This document shows, piece after piece, positions 7,688 to 14,610 of a DNA stretch of 17,360 nt (position 1 is the stretch's first letter; each line of letters opens with the position of its first letter). The notes under the pieces were generated by a model that was not told the origin of the DNA, made no database searches, and saw nothing but the letters and a program-made list of their open reading frames with translations. A program made the position numbers and the translations under genes. The DNA is from Bacteroidota bacterium (lineage in GTDB: Bacteria; Bacteroidota; Bacteroidia; Chitinophagales; Chitinophagaceae). Location of the stretch: positions 1 to 17,360 of the forward strand of contig JAEZJD010000266.1 in the NCBI GenBank assembly GCA_023436425.1. Reading direction: 5' to 3'.

Positions 7688-8203
7688 GTGCAGACGTATT
7701 TCAAAATAGGAAAGTTTGTAGCCAGCCATGGTTTGAAAGGTGAACTCTTGCTGAAACATCATCTTGGCAAAAAAACTTCTCTCAAAGGTTTGAAAGCAAT
7801 TTTCGTGGAAGAAAAAAAAGAAACCTTTATTCCCTGGTTTATTGAAAACGTCAGCATCAGGAACGAACAGGAAAACACGATCAAATTGGAAGGTGTAGAC
7901 AGTAAGGAACAGGCGGTGCTATTAACACAAAAAGAAGTTTGGCTGCCCGAAGCCGATTTTCACCGGCTTTCCTCTAAAACAGCTCCTATCAATCTTTTGG
8001 GGTATGCAATTGTAGAAGGTGAAAAAGTGATTGGAAAGGTGGACGAGATAATTGAACAGCCGAATCAACTTTTATGCAAAGTAATAATTCAGGGCAAAGA
8101 AGCCTTGATTCCTTTGCATGAAGAAACTATCAAAAAAATAAATCGGAAAACAAAACAGCTTATCGTGCAACTACCTCCAGGATTACTGGAAATTTATCAG
8201 TAG
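7688..8203 (+). CDS. rimM: Ribosome maturation factor RimM
   Basis: This is a 171-residue cytoplasmic protein that assists maturation of the 30S subunit head by binding S19. The N-terminal RimM domain begins with YFKIGKFVASHGLKGE, the family signature, and a PRC-barrel domain (about 95-170) ends the protein. The length is normal. The start is a GTG at 7688: an in-frame TGA lies at 7664-7666 and no ATG occurs between, while the signature begins within a few residues of the GTG. In many bacteria rimM follows rpsP and precedes trmD. Here rpsP is about 5.7 kb downstream on the other strand and trmD is 4.2 kb downstream. The last 14 codons overlap the 3' end of the convergent gene that ends at 8160. 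Confidence 0.93.
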   Translation: MQTYFKIGKFVASHGLKGELLLKHHLGKKTSLKGLKAIFVEEKKETFIPWFIENVSIRNEQENTIKLEGVDSKEQAVLLTQKEVWLPEADFHRLSSKTAPINLLGYAIVEGEKVIGKVDEIIEQPNQLLCKVIIQGKEALIPLHEETIKKINRKTKQLIVQLPPGLLEIYQ

Positions 8204-8768
8204 AAATGCCGGTCGCCCGCAAGGTGTTTCGTGCCTGTATCATATGCCGCTGCTCGTGTGCAATTAAAAACCTGAATACGTCTCCAAGCTTTAGCCTCAC
8301 AAGTTTTGTAATCGTCGTCGGAAGCTTGATGGCGTTGAGATCTCTTTTCTTTCCAAGTTCCATCAGTTGAACCAATTTGTCCTGGTGAGTCAAGAACTCA
8401 TTCAGCACCGTTTCCACATTCAGACTGTTTGGAAAGCTGTAACTCTTGGATGTCTTCATCTTGTTTTTAATTTCCATTACATTCTTCGGCTTCATGGAAT
8501 TTGTGAACATATTGCCGAGCCAACCCGACTGGAACCAAGGATTACTTTTATGCGTTGTTACTGACAATTCTCTTTCAATGGTCGGCAAGTAAAAGCGATT
8601 GTAGGCATTCAGATGTTCAATAACCTGCACTACGCTCCACTTACCTTTTTCAGGACAATAAACCATTTTTGTTTTGTCCACATTCCGAAAATATTCACCC
8701 ACTTCTTTGATTCTTCTTACATCATCTTCTAATTCATTCAACAAATCTTCTGATTTAAATTTTGGCAT
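8160..8768 (-). CDS. DinB/YfiT-like metal-binding four-helix protein
   Basis: This is a 202-residue cytoplasmic protein of the DinB_2/YfiT-like superfamily. These proteins are four-helix bundles with a three-histidine metal site, and some are thiol-dependent transferases. The expected histidines are visible: His52 in VIEHLNAYNR, and His171 and His175 in IAHEQRHMIQ. I chose the ATG at 8768 (MPKFKSEDLL); longer in-frame starts would add 16 hydrophobic residues and run toward the divergent gene. Substrate and reaction are unknown. The name should not be confused with the neighbouring DNA polymerase IV, whose gene is also called dinB in E. coli; the two families are unrelated. The 3' end overlaps rimM by 44 bases in convergent orientation, and the 5' end is 68 bases from the divergent polymerase gene. 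Confidence 0.85.
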   Translation of the reverse strand: MPKFKSEDLLNELEDDVRRIKEVGEYFRNVDKTKMVYCPEKGKWSVVQVIEHLNAYNRFYLPTIERELSVTTHKSNPWFQSGWLGNMFTNSMKPKNVMEIKNKMKTSKSYSFPNSLNVETVLNEFLTHQDKLVQLMELGKKRDLNAIKLPTTITKLVRLKLGDVFRFLIAHEQRHMIQARNTLRATGISTDKFPVILEVVAR

Positions 8769-8824
8769 AAAGTCTTTGATTTTTTGGCTAAAGATTACTT
8801 TCAAATAACAGACCAAGCTTGCGC

Positions 8825-8832
8825 TAACTTTA
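8825..8832 (+). promoter_or_regulatory. Possible -7 element directly at the DNA polymerase IV start
   Basis: TAACTTTA matches seven of eight positions of TAnnTTTG and ends four bases before the GTG at 8837. If it is used, transcription would begin at or next to the start codon, giving a leaderless message. I see no LexA-like palindrome in the 68-base gap. Confidence 0.4.
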
Positions 8833-8836
8833 CCTG

Positions 8837-10057
8837 GTGAATGGACAGCCGCGGTATATAGCGCATCTCGATTTAGATGCTTTTTTTGTATCCGTTGAGA
8901 TACTGAAAAATCCTTTACTCAAAGGTAAGCCACTTGTAGTTGGCGGCGATGGTCAGCGGGGTATTGTTGCGGCATGCAGTTATGAAGCACGAAAGTTCGG
9001 CATTGAAAGCGCAATGCCCGCAATAACTGCTAAAAGACTGTGTCCTGAAGCCATTTTCATACGGGGCAGCTATCACGAATACAGTAAATATTCGAGGATG
9101 GTCACGGAGATTATTTCCAACTCGGTTCCGCAATTTGAAAAAGCATCTATTGATGAATTTTATTGCGACTTGAGTGGAATGGAAAAGTTTTTTGGCGTGA
9201 GTCAGTATGCAAAAGAGTTGCGCGAAAAAATTATCCGGGAAACAGGACTTCCAATTTCCTGCGGGTTGTCGGCTAACAAAGTGGTTAGCAAAATGGCGAC
9301 AAACGAAGCAAAACCCAATGGGTTTTTAGAGATACCGGCAGGAAAAGAGTGCGACTTTTTATGGCCACTTACGGTAGATAAAATTCCCGGCGTAGGCACG
9401 CAATCGCAACAGCAGTTGTACAGCATGGGCATTCACACCATCCGTCAGCTTGCTGACACCTCGGTCGACCAACTTGAATACTCCTTTGGCAAATGGGGTA
9501 AAAAGCTTTGGGAAAAAGCTCATGGAATTTCCTCCTCGATAGTTGAGCAATACAGCGAGCAAAAATCTATCTCGCACGAAAACACTTTTCACGACGACAG
9601 CAACGACTTGCAATTCTTGCATGCGGAGTTGCTGAAGTTAACTGAAGAAACGGCTTTCAATCTTAGGGAAGAACAGAAGCTCACCGGCTGCATTACGATC
9701 AAAATTCGATATGCGGATTTTACCAACGTTTCCCGACAGGAAGTAATTGATTACACTGCTTTGGATAACGTGCTATCAGCTAAGGTGAAAGATTTATTTT
9801 CTAAGTTATATAGGAAAGGCGAACATGTTCGGCTGCTGGGCGTTCGCTTTAGCCATTTAATACCAATGACTTTGCAAATGAATTTGTTCGACGACGCAGC
9901 CGAAAAACTACAACTGTACAAGACTGTGGATGAAATTAAAAATCAATTTGGAAAGGAAATTATAGGAAACGCTTCATCATTTCACACCGTCCATGATGTA
10001 AAGTGGGGCAGTAAAATAGACGACATTGACAGCGGCTCCACAAAACCTCACGATTGA
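8837..10057 (+). CDS. dinB: DNA polymerase IV (Y-family translesion polymerase)
   Basis: This is a 406-residue error-prone polymerase that copies past damaged bases. Catalytic residues are present: Asp12 in AHLDLDAFF, and Asp106-Glu107 in KASIDEFYCDLS. Further signatures are the fingers segment VAACSYEARKFGI, SCGLSANKVVSKMA in the palm, and the thumb helix-hairpin-helix IPGVGTQSQQQL. A little-finger domain follows. QMNLF (347-351) fits the beta-clamp-binding pentapeptide and is followed by a tail of about 55 residues. The GTG at 8837 is the only start between the in-frame TAA at 8825 and the conserved N-terminus; the nearby ATG at 8841 is out of frame. The gene is divergent from the DinB/YfiT-like gene. 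No SOS operator is recognisable. Confidence 0.95.
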   Translation: MNGQPRYIAHLDLDAFFVSVEILKNPLLKGKPLVVGGDGQRGIVAACSYEARKFGIESAMPAITAKRLCPEAIFIRGSYHEYSKYSRMVTEIISNSVPQFEKASIDEFYCDLSGMEKFFGVSQYAKELREKIIRETGLPISCGLSANKVVSKMATNEAKPNGFLEIPAGKECDFLWPLTVDKIPGVGTQSQQQLYSMGIHTIRQLADTSVDQLEYSFGKWGKKLWEKAHGISSSIVEQYSEQKSISHENTFHDDSNDLQFLHAELLKLTEETAFNLREEQKLTGCITIKIRYADFTNVSRQEVIDYTALDNVLSAKVKDLFSKLYRKGEHVRLLGVRFSHLIPMTLQMNLFDDAAEKLQLYKTVDEIKNQFGKEIIGNASSFHTVHDVKWGSKIDDIDSGSTKPHD

Positions 10058-10082
10058 TTCTGTACAACAGGAGTGAACCCGT

Positions 10083-10090
10083 TACCTTTG
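10083..10090 (+). promoter_or_regulatory. -7 promoter element of the M20 peptidase gene
   Basis: TACCTTTG is a perfect TAnnTTTG match, 20 bases before the ATG at 10111. TTCTG at 10058-10062 sits about 20 bases upstream, where an imperfect -33 element would be expected. Confidence 0.6.
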
Positions 10091-10110
10091 CAAATTAAAA
10101 AAATACAGGT

Positions 10111-11478
10111 ATGCAAACCCCTTGGAAAGAATATCAGGAAAAGAATAAGGACAGGTTTCTTAATGAGATGCTGGAGTTATTAAGAATTCCTTCCGTAAGT
10201 GCAAAAACGGAACACAAAGCGGACATGATGAAGTGTGCGGAATTGGTGCGGCAGAGACTTTTAGATTCCGGCGCCGATCGTGCCGAAGTGATGCCTACCA
10301 ACGGACATCCGGTGGTGTTTGGTGAAAAAACAGTTGATCCGGCAAAACCCACAGTACTTGTTTACGGCCACTACGACGTGCAACCACCGGAACCACTTGA
10401 ACTATGGCATAGCGGTCCTTTTGATCCTGTAATCAAGGATGGTAAAGTGTATGCACGCGGCAGCGCTGATGATAAAGGACAATTTTATATGCATGTGAAG
10501 GCCATGGAGATTATGGACAAAACGAATTCTCTAGATACCAATATTAAATTTTTGATAGAAGGAGAGGAGGAAGTTGGTTCACCTAATCTTGCAAAATTCG
10601 TGGCCGACAACAAAGAACTTTTGAAGGCAGATGTGATACTCATTAGCGACAGCGCTTTGCTGAGCATGGAAACGCCAACGCTCGACGTAGGTATGAGAGG
10701 ACTCTCTTATATTCAGGTGGAAGTGACCGGTGCAAACCGTGACTTACACAGCGGCACATACGGTGGAGCAGTTGCGAACCCGATCACGATGCTTTGCAAA
10801 ATGATTGCAGCTTGCCACGACGAAAACAACCATATTACGATACCGGGCTTTTACGATGATGTGTCCGAACCAACAGCAGATGAACGCAAGCTGATGGCAC
10901 AAGCGCCATTTGATGAAAACGAATACAAAGCGGAACTTGGGATTAATGAATTGTGGGGTGAAAAAGGATTTACTACAAACGAAAGAACCGGCATCAGACC
11001 AACGCTGGAAGTAAATGGAATTTGGGGCGGCTATACCGGTGAAGGTGCAAAAACAGTTTTACCATCGAAGGCTTACGCCAAAATTTCAGCTCGTCTGGTG
11101 CCTAACCAATCGTCTGAAAAAATTACCAAACTGCTTATCGATTACTTTGAAAGCAATGCTCCGGAAGGTGTGACGGTAAAAGCCGAAGTACATCACGGCG
11201 GTGAACCGTACGTTACGCCCATCAATAGCAAAGGCTACCAGGCCGCAGCGAAAGCCATTCAAACAACTTTTGGGAAAGATCCAATTCCGGTTCGTGGTGG
11301 TGGCAGCATTCCCATTTGCACCATTCTCGAAAAAGAGTTAGGAATAAAGATCGTTTTTATGGGATTTGGACTTGACAACGATAACCTGCATTCCCCAAAC
11401 GAAAAGTTCAACCTGGAGAATTATTATAAAGGCATAGAAACTATTCCATACTTCCATAAATTCTATGCGCACAGCTGA
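10111..11478 (+). CDS. M20-family dipeptidase (metallopeptidase)
   Basis: This is a 455-residue cytoplasmic zinc peptidase of the M20 family (CNDP/PepV/DapE-like), which releases amino acids from dipeptides. Metal and catalytic residues can be placed: His87 in YGHYDVQP, bridging Asp120 in RGSADDKGQ, the Glu153-Glu154 pair in EGEEEVGS, Asp180 in ISDSALLS, and His427 in LHSPNEKF. His213 in DLHSGTYGG, in the dimerisation lid domain, is the one that reaches the partner active site in related enzymes. There is no signal peptide. Length and motif spacing fit the 'dipeptidase' group abundant in Bacteroidota rather than succinyl-diaminopimelate desuccinylase, but the substrate cannot be fixed from sequence. 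It has its own promoter and converges with a small secreted-protein gene 33 bases downstream. Confidence 0.92.
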   Translation: MQTPWKEYQEKNKDRFLNEMLELLRIPSVSAKTEHKADMMKCAELVRQRLLDSGADRAEVMPTNGHPVVFGEKTVDPAKPTVLVYGHYDVQPPEPLELWHSGPFDPVIKDGKVYARGSADDKGQFYMHVKAMEIMDKTNSLDTNIKFLIEGEEEVGSPNLAKFVADNKELLKADVILISDSALLSMETPTLDVGMRGLSYIQVEVTGANRDLHSGTYGGAVANPITMLCKMIAACHDENNHITIPGFYDDVSEPTADERKLMAQAPFDENEYKAELGINELWGEKGFTTNERTGIRPTLEVNGIWGGYTGEGAKTVLPSKAYAKISARLVPNQSSEKITKLLIDYFESNAPEGVTVKAEVHHGGEPYVTPINSKGYQAAAKAIQTTFGKDPIPVRGGGSIPICTILEKELGIKIVFMGFGLDNDNLHSPNEKFNLENYYKGIETIPYFHKFYAHS

Positions 11479-11511
11479 GGAGATCGTGAGGCAGAAAATA
11501 TGTTGAGCTGA

Positions 11512-11886
11512 TTACTTATTCAACTCAGTTTCTGATCTTGGCTGTGCCGGATTTGGAATGGTTGCCTTAAATGGCAGGCCTGCAGCGGCACGCCACAGGT
11601 TTGGAATTTCAGTAACGTCTTTTGTATCGGGAACAATGCAGGGCATGTTGTCCTGACGCAAAGAATAAACCCCCGGTGATTTTTTGGTCAAATTGAACGC
11701 TTCCGGTTGGTTACGGAACCTGCTGTAAGGAGGCCAGGCGTTCGGCATTGTGTCATTTTGAGCGGGCATCTGAGCAGCAATATTCTTCTTTTCCCTTAAA
11801 GTAAAATGTGAGCTATGTCGGTCCGTCGATTGACCGCTGACTTTACAAAATAGGAGCAGACAAAATGTAACCAGCAGCAGTTTCAT
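11512..11886 (-). CDS. Small secreted protein of unknown function
   Basis: This 124-residue protein starts with a clear signal peptide (residues 1-18, MKLLLVTFCLLLFCKVSG, cleavage probably before QSTD). The cysteines in that segment do not fit a lipobox. The mature part has about 105 residues, is polar and rich in Pro, Asn and Gln, and has a single cysteine in DNMPCIVPDT. I see no transmembrane helix, repeat or known catalytic motif. It lies between the convergent peptidase gene and the divergent S4-domain gene (46-base gap). Base composition resembles its neighbours, so recent transfer is not suggested. A signal peptide plus a full-length frame without any competing gene on the other strand makes it likely to be real. 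I cannot assign a role. Confidence 0.65.
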   Translation of the reverse strand: MKLLLVTFCLLLFCKVSGQSTDRHSSHFTLREKKNIAAQMPAQNDTMPNAWPPYSRFRNQPEAFNLTKKSPGVYSLRQDNMPCIVPDTKDVTEIPNLWRAAAGLPFKATIPNPAQPRSETELNK

Positions 11887-11932
11887 GGCATTAAATTTAC
11901 AGCTCTAAGTTAAACACTAGTTTCAGTAAGCC

Positions 11933-12328
11933 ATGCCGGATGCAAAGGAAAAACTCCGTTTAGATAAATATCTCTGGTCGATCCGGCTGTTTAAGACACG
12001 AACCTTGGCTGCAGCAGCATGCGACACAGGCAAAGTAAAACAAAACGGAACATCGGTAAAGGCGGCAAAGCAAGTGAGCATCGGCGATGAGTACGAGGTG
12101 AAGACGGAAGTAAAAAAATGGCGTATTAAAGTCACGGGCCTCTTACACAACCGTGTCGCTTATTCAGAAGCTATAGAAAATTACATCGACATCACGCCAC
12201 AGGAAGAACTCGATCGCATGCAGTTCCAGCCGGCATCTTTTCATACAGGTAAGCGGCAGAGCAAAATTGGACGGCCTACAAAAAAGCAACGCAGAGAATT
12301 AGATAACCTGGGATTGGATAAAGATTGA
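11933..12328 (+). CDS. S4-domain RNA-binding protein, Hsp15-like
   Basis: This 131-residue basic protein carries an N-terminal S4 RNA-binding domain (about 8-55), beginning LRLDKYLWSIRLFKTRT and including the alpha-L signature segment AACDTGKVKQNG. The layout matches Hsp15 (HslR), which rescues stalled 50S subunits carrying nascent chains, down to the Lys/Arg-rich C-terminus (GRPTKKQRRELDNL). Hsp15 orthology is inferred from domain layout only, so I give no symbol. It starts 46 bases from a divergent secreted-protein gene and ends 81 bases before trmD on the same strand, which has its own -7 element. Confidence 0.87.
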   Translation: MPDAKEKLRLDKYLWSIRLFKTRTLAAAACDTGKVKQNGTSVKAAKQVSIGDEYEVKTEVKKWRIKVTGLLHNRVAYSEAIENYIDITPQEELDRMQFQPASFHTGKRQSKIGRPTKKQRRELDNLGLDKD

Positions 12329-12397
12329 TGATTATCTGCTTTTCTACAAACAACGCAAACACTCTGCAGGGTGAAATGAAGATGCAAGCCTGCTGCG

Positions 12398-12405
12398 TAA
12401 CTTTG
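12398..12405 (+). promoter_or_regulatory. -7 promoter element at the trmD start codon
   Basis: TAACTTTG is a perfect TAnnTTTG match and ends four bases before the ATG at 12410. Transcription would begin at or very near the A of the ATG, giving a leaderless mRNA. The same spacing is seen at the DNA polymerase IV gene. No clear -33 TTTG is present. Confidence 0.5.
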
Positions 12406-12409
12406 CCGC

Positions 12410-13096
12410 ATGCACATTGATATTGTTTCCGTTTTACCTGAATTGCTAGAGAGCCCCCTTTCGCATTCAATTATGAAAAGGGCACAACAGAAAGGAATAC
12501 TATCCGTAAATGTGCATAATCTCCGCAAGTGGGCAGTCAATGAATATGGTCAGGTGGATGATTACCAATATGGCGGTGGTGCCGGCATGGTAATGATGTG
12601 CGAACCGCTGGCAAATGCCGTTGAAGAATTGCAAACGGCGAAAAAATTTGACGAGATAATTTACGTCACTCCGGATGGGGATACATTGAATCAGAAGATT
12701 GCCAATCAACTATCCCTGAAGGAAAATCTGCTGATCATTTGTGGTCATTACAAAGGGATTGATCAACGCATTCGCGACGAGTATGTAACGAAGGAAATTT
12801 CCATCGGTGACTACGTACTAAGCGGTGGTGAGTTGGCGGCTGCAGTTTTGGTGGACACAATTGGCCGGCTTATTCCCGGAGTTTTAAATGATGAAACTTC
12901 AGCCCTCACTGATTCCTTCCAGGACAACTTATTAGCGCCGCCCGTTTACACTCGTCCTGTTGATTTCCGTGGCTGGAAAGTGCCGGAAATTCTACTCAGC
13001 GGCGATCCAAAAAAAGTTGAAGAATGGCGTCATCAGCAGGCGATTAGGAGAACTGAAGAACGCAGACCCGACCTGCTAAGTGATGAGGTCGAATAG
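12410..13096 (+). CDS. trmD: tRNA (guanine-37-N1)-methyltransferase TrmD
   Basis: This 228-residue cytoplasmic SPOUT enzyme methylates N1 of G37 next to the anticodon, using S-adenosylmethionine, and prevents +1 frameshifting. Family motifs are in order: DDYQYGGGAGMVM, IICGHYKGIDQRI and SIGDYVLSGGELAAAVLVD (the trefoil knot that binds SAM), then the C-terminal helical domain with LLSGDPKKVEEWR. Length is normal. The ATG at 12410 starts MHIDIVSVLPEL, which matches the family N-terminus. It follows the S4-domain gene by 81 bases and has no rimM or rplS adjacent, unlike the operon in many bacteria. No intrinsic terminator is visible after the stop. Confidence 0.96.
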   Translation: MHIDIVSVLPELLESPLSHSIMKRAQQKGILSVNVHNLRKWAVNEYGQVDDYQYGGGAGMVMMCEPLANAVEELQTAKKFDEIIYVTPDGDTLNQKIANQLSLKENLLIICGHYKGIDQRIRDEYVTKEISIGDYVLSGGELAAAVLVDTIGRLIPGVLNDETSALTDSFQDNLLAPPVYTRPVDFRGWKVPEILLSGDPKKVEEWRHQQAIRRTEERRPDLLSDEVE

Positions 13097-13259
13097 TAAA
13101 TTTTTTGCCTTTTTTCTAGTTCTTTTCTACAGCAACCCTTATCGGAGCGTGTATTTCACTATTGTTCTAATCTCTTTCTAATACTGACAAACTCATGGAT
13201 GGGAAACAGGCACCATGATTGCTGACGTATCTCTATTGTTTAACGAAAAAAGAGAAGCT

Positions 13260-13790
13260 ATGAAAAAGATGTTTATGACAATGTGCTTTTTAGCGGGTGG
13301 TCTTATTGTATTTGCGCAAGACCCGAACACGACCATAAGTACAACTAGTAATTATAATGCTTATGCAGCACCGGCAACAGTTCAGATGTATTTCACGAGG
13401 GATTATCCGGCAGCAACGAACGTTACCTGGAAACTGGATAATGGCTGGTGGAGAGCAACTTACAACACAGGCAATGGTCACCTGACACATGTATACTACA
13501 ATGAAGCTGGTGGTAATTTCCTGGTGAACACCCCTTTGTCTAAAACTGCTATTCCTGACAATATCGTAGCAGCAGCGACGAACATTTGGGGAGACAGATT
13601 ATACAGCATTATGCAAATGACAGGATTGGAAGGTAAAACTGTGTACCACGTTCATCTTTTGGAACATGGCGAAAGAGAGTCTGAGTGGCTGGATGCAGAT
13701 GGTAAACAGACAACTAATCAATATTTGGAGCGTGGATACTACGATTCTCACATGAATACATTTAACAGTGTGCAGAAGCAGAACATGTAG
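13260..13790 (+). CDS. Secreted PepSY-like (BLIP-fold) protein
   Basis: The reading frame is open from 13215, but I place the start at the ATG at 13260, where MKKMFMTMCFLAGGLIVFAQ forms a clean signal peptide (cleavage after Ala19 or so). The product is 176 residues. The mature part has the feel of the 'putative beta-lactamase-inhibitor-like, PepSY-like' family frequent in Bacteroidota: VQMYFTRDYPAATNVTWKLDNGWWRATY is followed by a second similar half around 90-145 with YHVHLLEHGERESEWLDADG. These are exported proteins without a defined role. The call is by pattern, not alignment. GAGAAG six bases upstream of the ATG may serve as a ribosome binding site. It is a single gene, with a strong terminator 25 bases after its stop. 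Confidence 0.75.
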   Translation: MKKMFMTMCFLAGGLIVFAQDPNTTISTTSNYNAYAAPATVQMYFTRDYPAATNVTWKLDNGWWRATYNTGNGHLTHVYYNEAGGNFLVNTPLSKTAIPDNIVAAATNIWGDRLYSIMQMTGLEGKTVYHVHLLEHGERESEWLDADGKQTTNQYLERGYYDSHMNTFNSVQKQNM

Positions 13791-13815
13791 TTAAGAACGT
13801 TTTCTTTTAATCACA

Positions 13816-13844
13816 GGCAGCCCAATCGGCTGCCTTCTTTTTTG
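13816..13844 (+). terminator. Intrinsic terminator of the PepSY-like gene
   Basis: GGCAGCC (13816-13822) and GGCTGCC (13828-13834) form a perfect 7-base stem around a 5-base loop, followed by TTCTTTTTTG. Confidence 0.9.
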
Positions 13845-13860
13845 TAGTAAACACAGCTGC

Positions 13861-13893
13861 AAAAAAAATCCCGCCTCCAAAAAAAGCGGGATT
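13861..13893 (-). terminator. Intrinsic terminator of rpsP
   Basis: Read on the reverse strand, AATCCCGC (13886-13893) pairs perfectly with GCGGGATT (13867-13874) and is followed by a T-run (the A-run 13861-13868 on the + strand). It stands back to back with the terminator of the convergent PepSY-like gene. Confidence 0.88.
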
Positions 13894-13914
13894 AAACTTT
13901 TGAAGCGGTCAAGG

Positions 13915-14361
13915 TTAACCTTCGGAACCTTCATTGGTCGCAGGTCTTCTTTCCCTGCGTTGGTATGGAGGATTTCTTCTGGCTCTTCTTTCTCTTTGAG
14001 CTTCTTCCTGGCGTTTGCGCATCTGAGCTTCGTGCTCAGTATGCCACGTTTGGAACTTCGTCATAGCTGTTGCTTCGTCAAACAAGCCAAGCGATACACC
14101 ACGAAGCAAATGCTTCAGGTACAGCACACCTTTGTACGATAAAAGCTTGCGCACAGTATCTGTCGGTTGAGCGCCTTTGTTCAACCAATCCAATGCTCTC
14201 TGGCGGTCCAGCTGAATAGTAGCCGGCTGCGTTTGAGGATTGTAGGTACCTAGCTTTTGAATGAATTTACCATCGCGGGGAGCTCGTGCATCTGCAACAA
14301 CGATGAAGTAGAATGGTCTTTTCTTAGACCCATGCCTTTGTAATCGGATTTTAACTGGCAT
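13915..14361 (-). CDS. rpsP: 30S ribosomal protein S16
   Basis: This 148-residue protein is the small-subunit protein S16, which binds 16S rRNA during 30S assembly. The core (about 1-85) opens [31 protein letters not shown] and continues with LGTYNP and [21 protein letters not shown], all typical. The last 60 or so residues form a charged tail rich in Arg, Glu and Gln, ending [15 protein letters not shown]16 of many bacteria is about 80-90 residues, but longer tails are usual in Bacteroidota. The start is the ATG at 14361, immediately before the conserved N-terminus, with a perfect -7 element (14407-14414) upstream and a terminator downstream, so it forms a single-gene unit. It is separated from rimM and trmD. 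Confidence 0.96.
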   Translation of the reverse strand: MPVKIRLQRHGSKKRPFYFIVVADARAPRDGKFIQKLGTYNPQTQPATIQLDRQRALDWLNKGAQPTDTVRKLLSYKGVLYLKHLLRGVSLGLFDEATAMTKFQTWHTEHEAQMRKRQEEAQRERRARRNPPYQRRERRPATNEGSEG

Positions 14362-14406
14362 CTTAAATAGAAATTTAAATGCGGTGAACTAAAATTGTTA
14401 AGGGTG

Positions 14407-14414
14407 CAAAACTA
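14407..14414 (-). promoter_or_regulatory. -7 promoter element of rpsP
   Basis: TAGTTTTG on the reverse strand is a perfect TAnnTTTG match, 45 bases upstream of the rpsP ATG. The leader between them is AT-rich and contains the small inverted repeat TTAAAT/ATTTAA (14363-14378) directly before the start codon. Confidence 0.6.
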
Positions 14415-14554
14415 ACGCTCAAAACCGACAATTGAAATATAGAATTTATAATTTTTTGTTACCTGCAGCGGTATCCCGATTGAGCTTTACTTGCGACGCT
14501 CCGTTCCACTTTCTGATCTCTATTCGCCTTACTCCGAGCTCAAGTTGCCCTTGT

Positions 14555-14587
14555 CAAAAATAAGAAGCCCTGCTCGTGGCAAGGCTT
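14555..14587 (-). terminator. Intrinsic terminator of icd
   Basis: On the reverse strand AAGCCTTGC (14579-14587) pairs with GCAGGGCTT (14565-14573), with one G-T pair and a 5-base loop, followed by CTTATTTTTG. It begins 23 bases after the icd stop. The + strand reading also ends in TTTTCTCATTTT, so it may work in both directions. Confidence 0.8.
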
Positions 14588-14610
14588 TTCTCATTTTCCA
14601 TTTTTAGTTC

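Noticed and set aside
8769..8836. SOS (LexA) operator between the DinB/YfiT-like gene and DNA polymerase IV
   Set aside because: I looked for a palindromic damage box and found none that resembles a known LexA site.
8160..10057. The two DinB-named genes as a functional pair
   Set aside because: The names come from unrelated families (a metal-binding helical bundle and a Y-family polymerase), so adjacency alone does not suggest joint action.
13215..13259. Longer N-terminus for the PepSY-like protein from the ATG at 13215
   Set aside because: The extra 15 residues would bury the signal peptide; the ATG at 13260 gives a normal export signal.
14388..14560. Possible small RNA or gene between icd and rpsP
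   Set aside because: Apart from the rpsP promoter and the icd terminator, I see no coding frame or convincing stem in this stretch.
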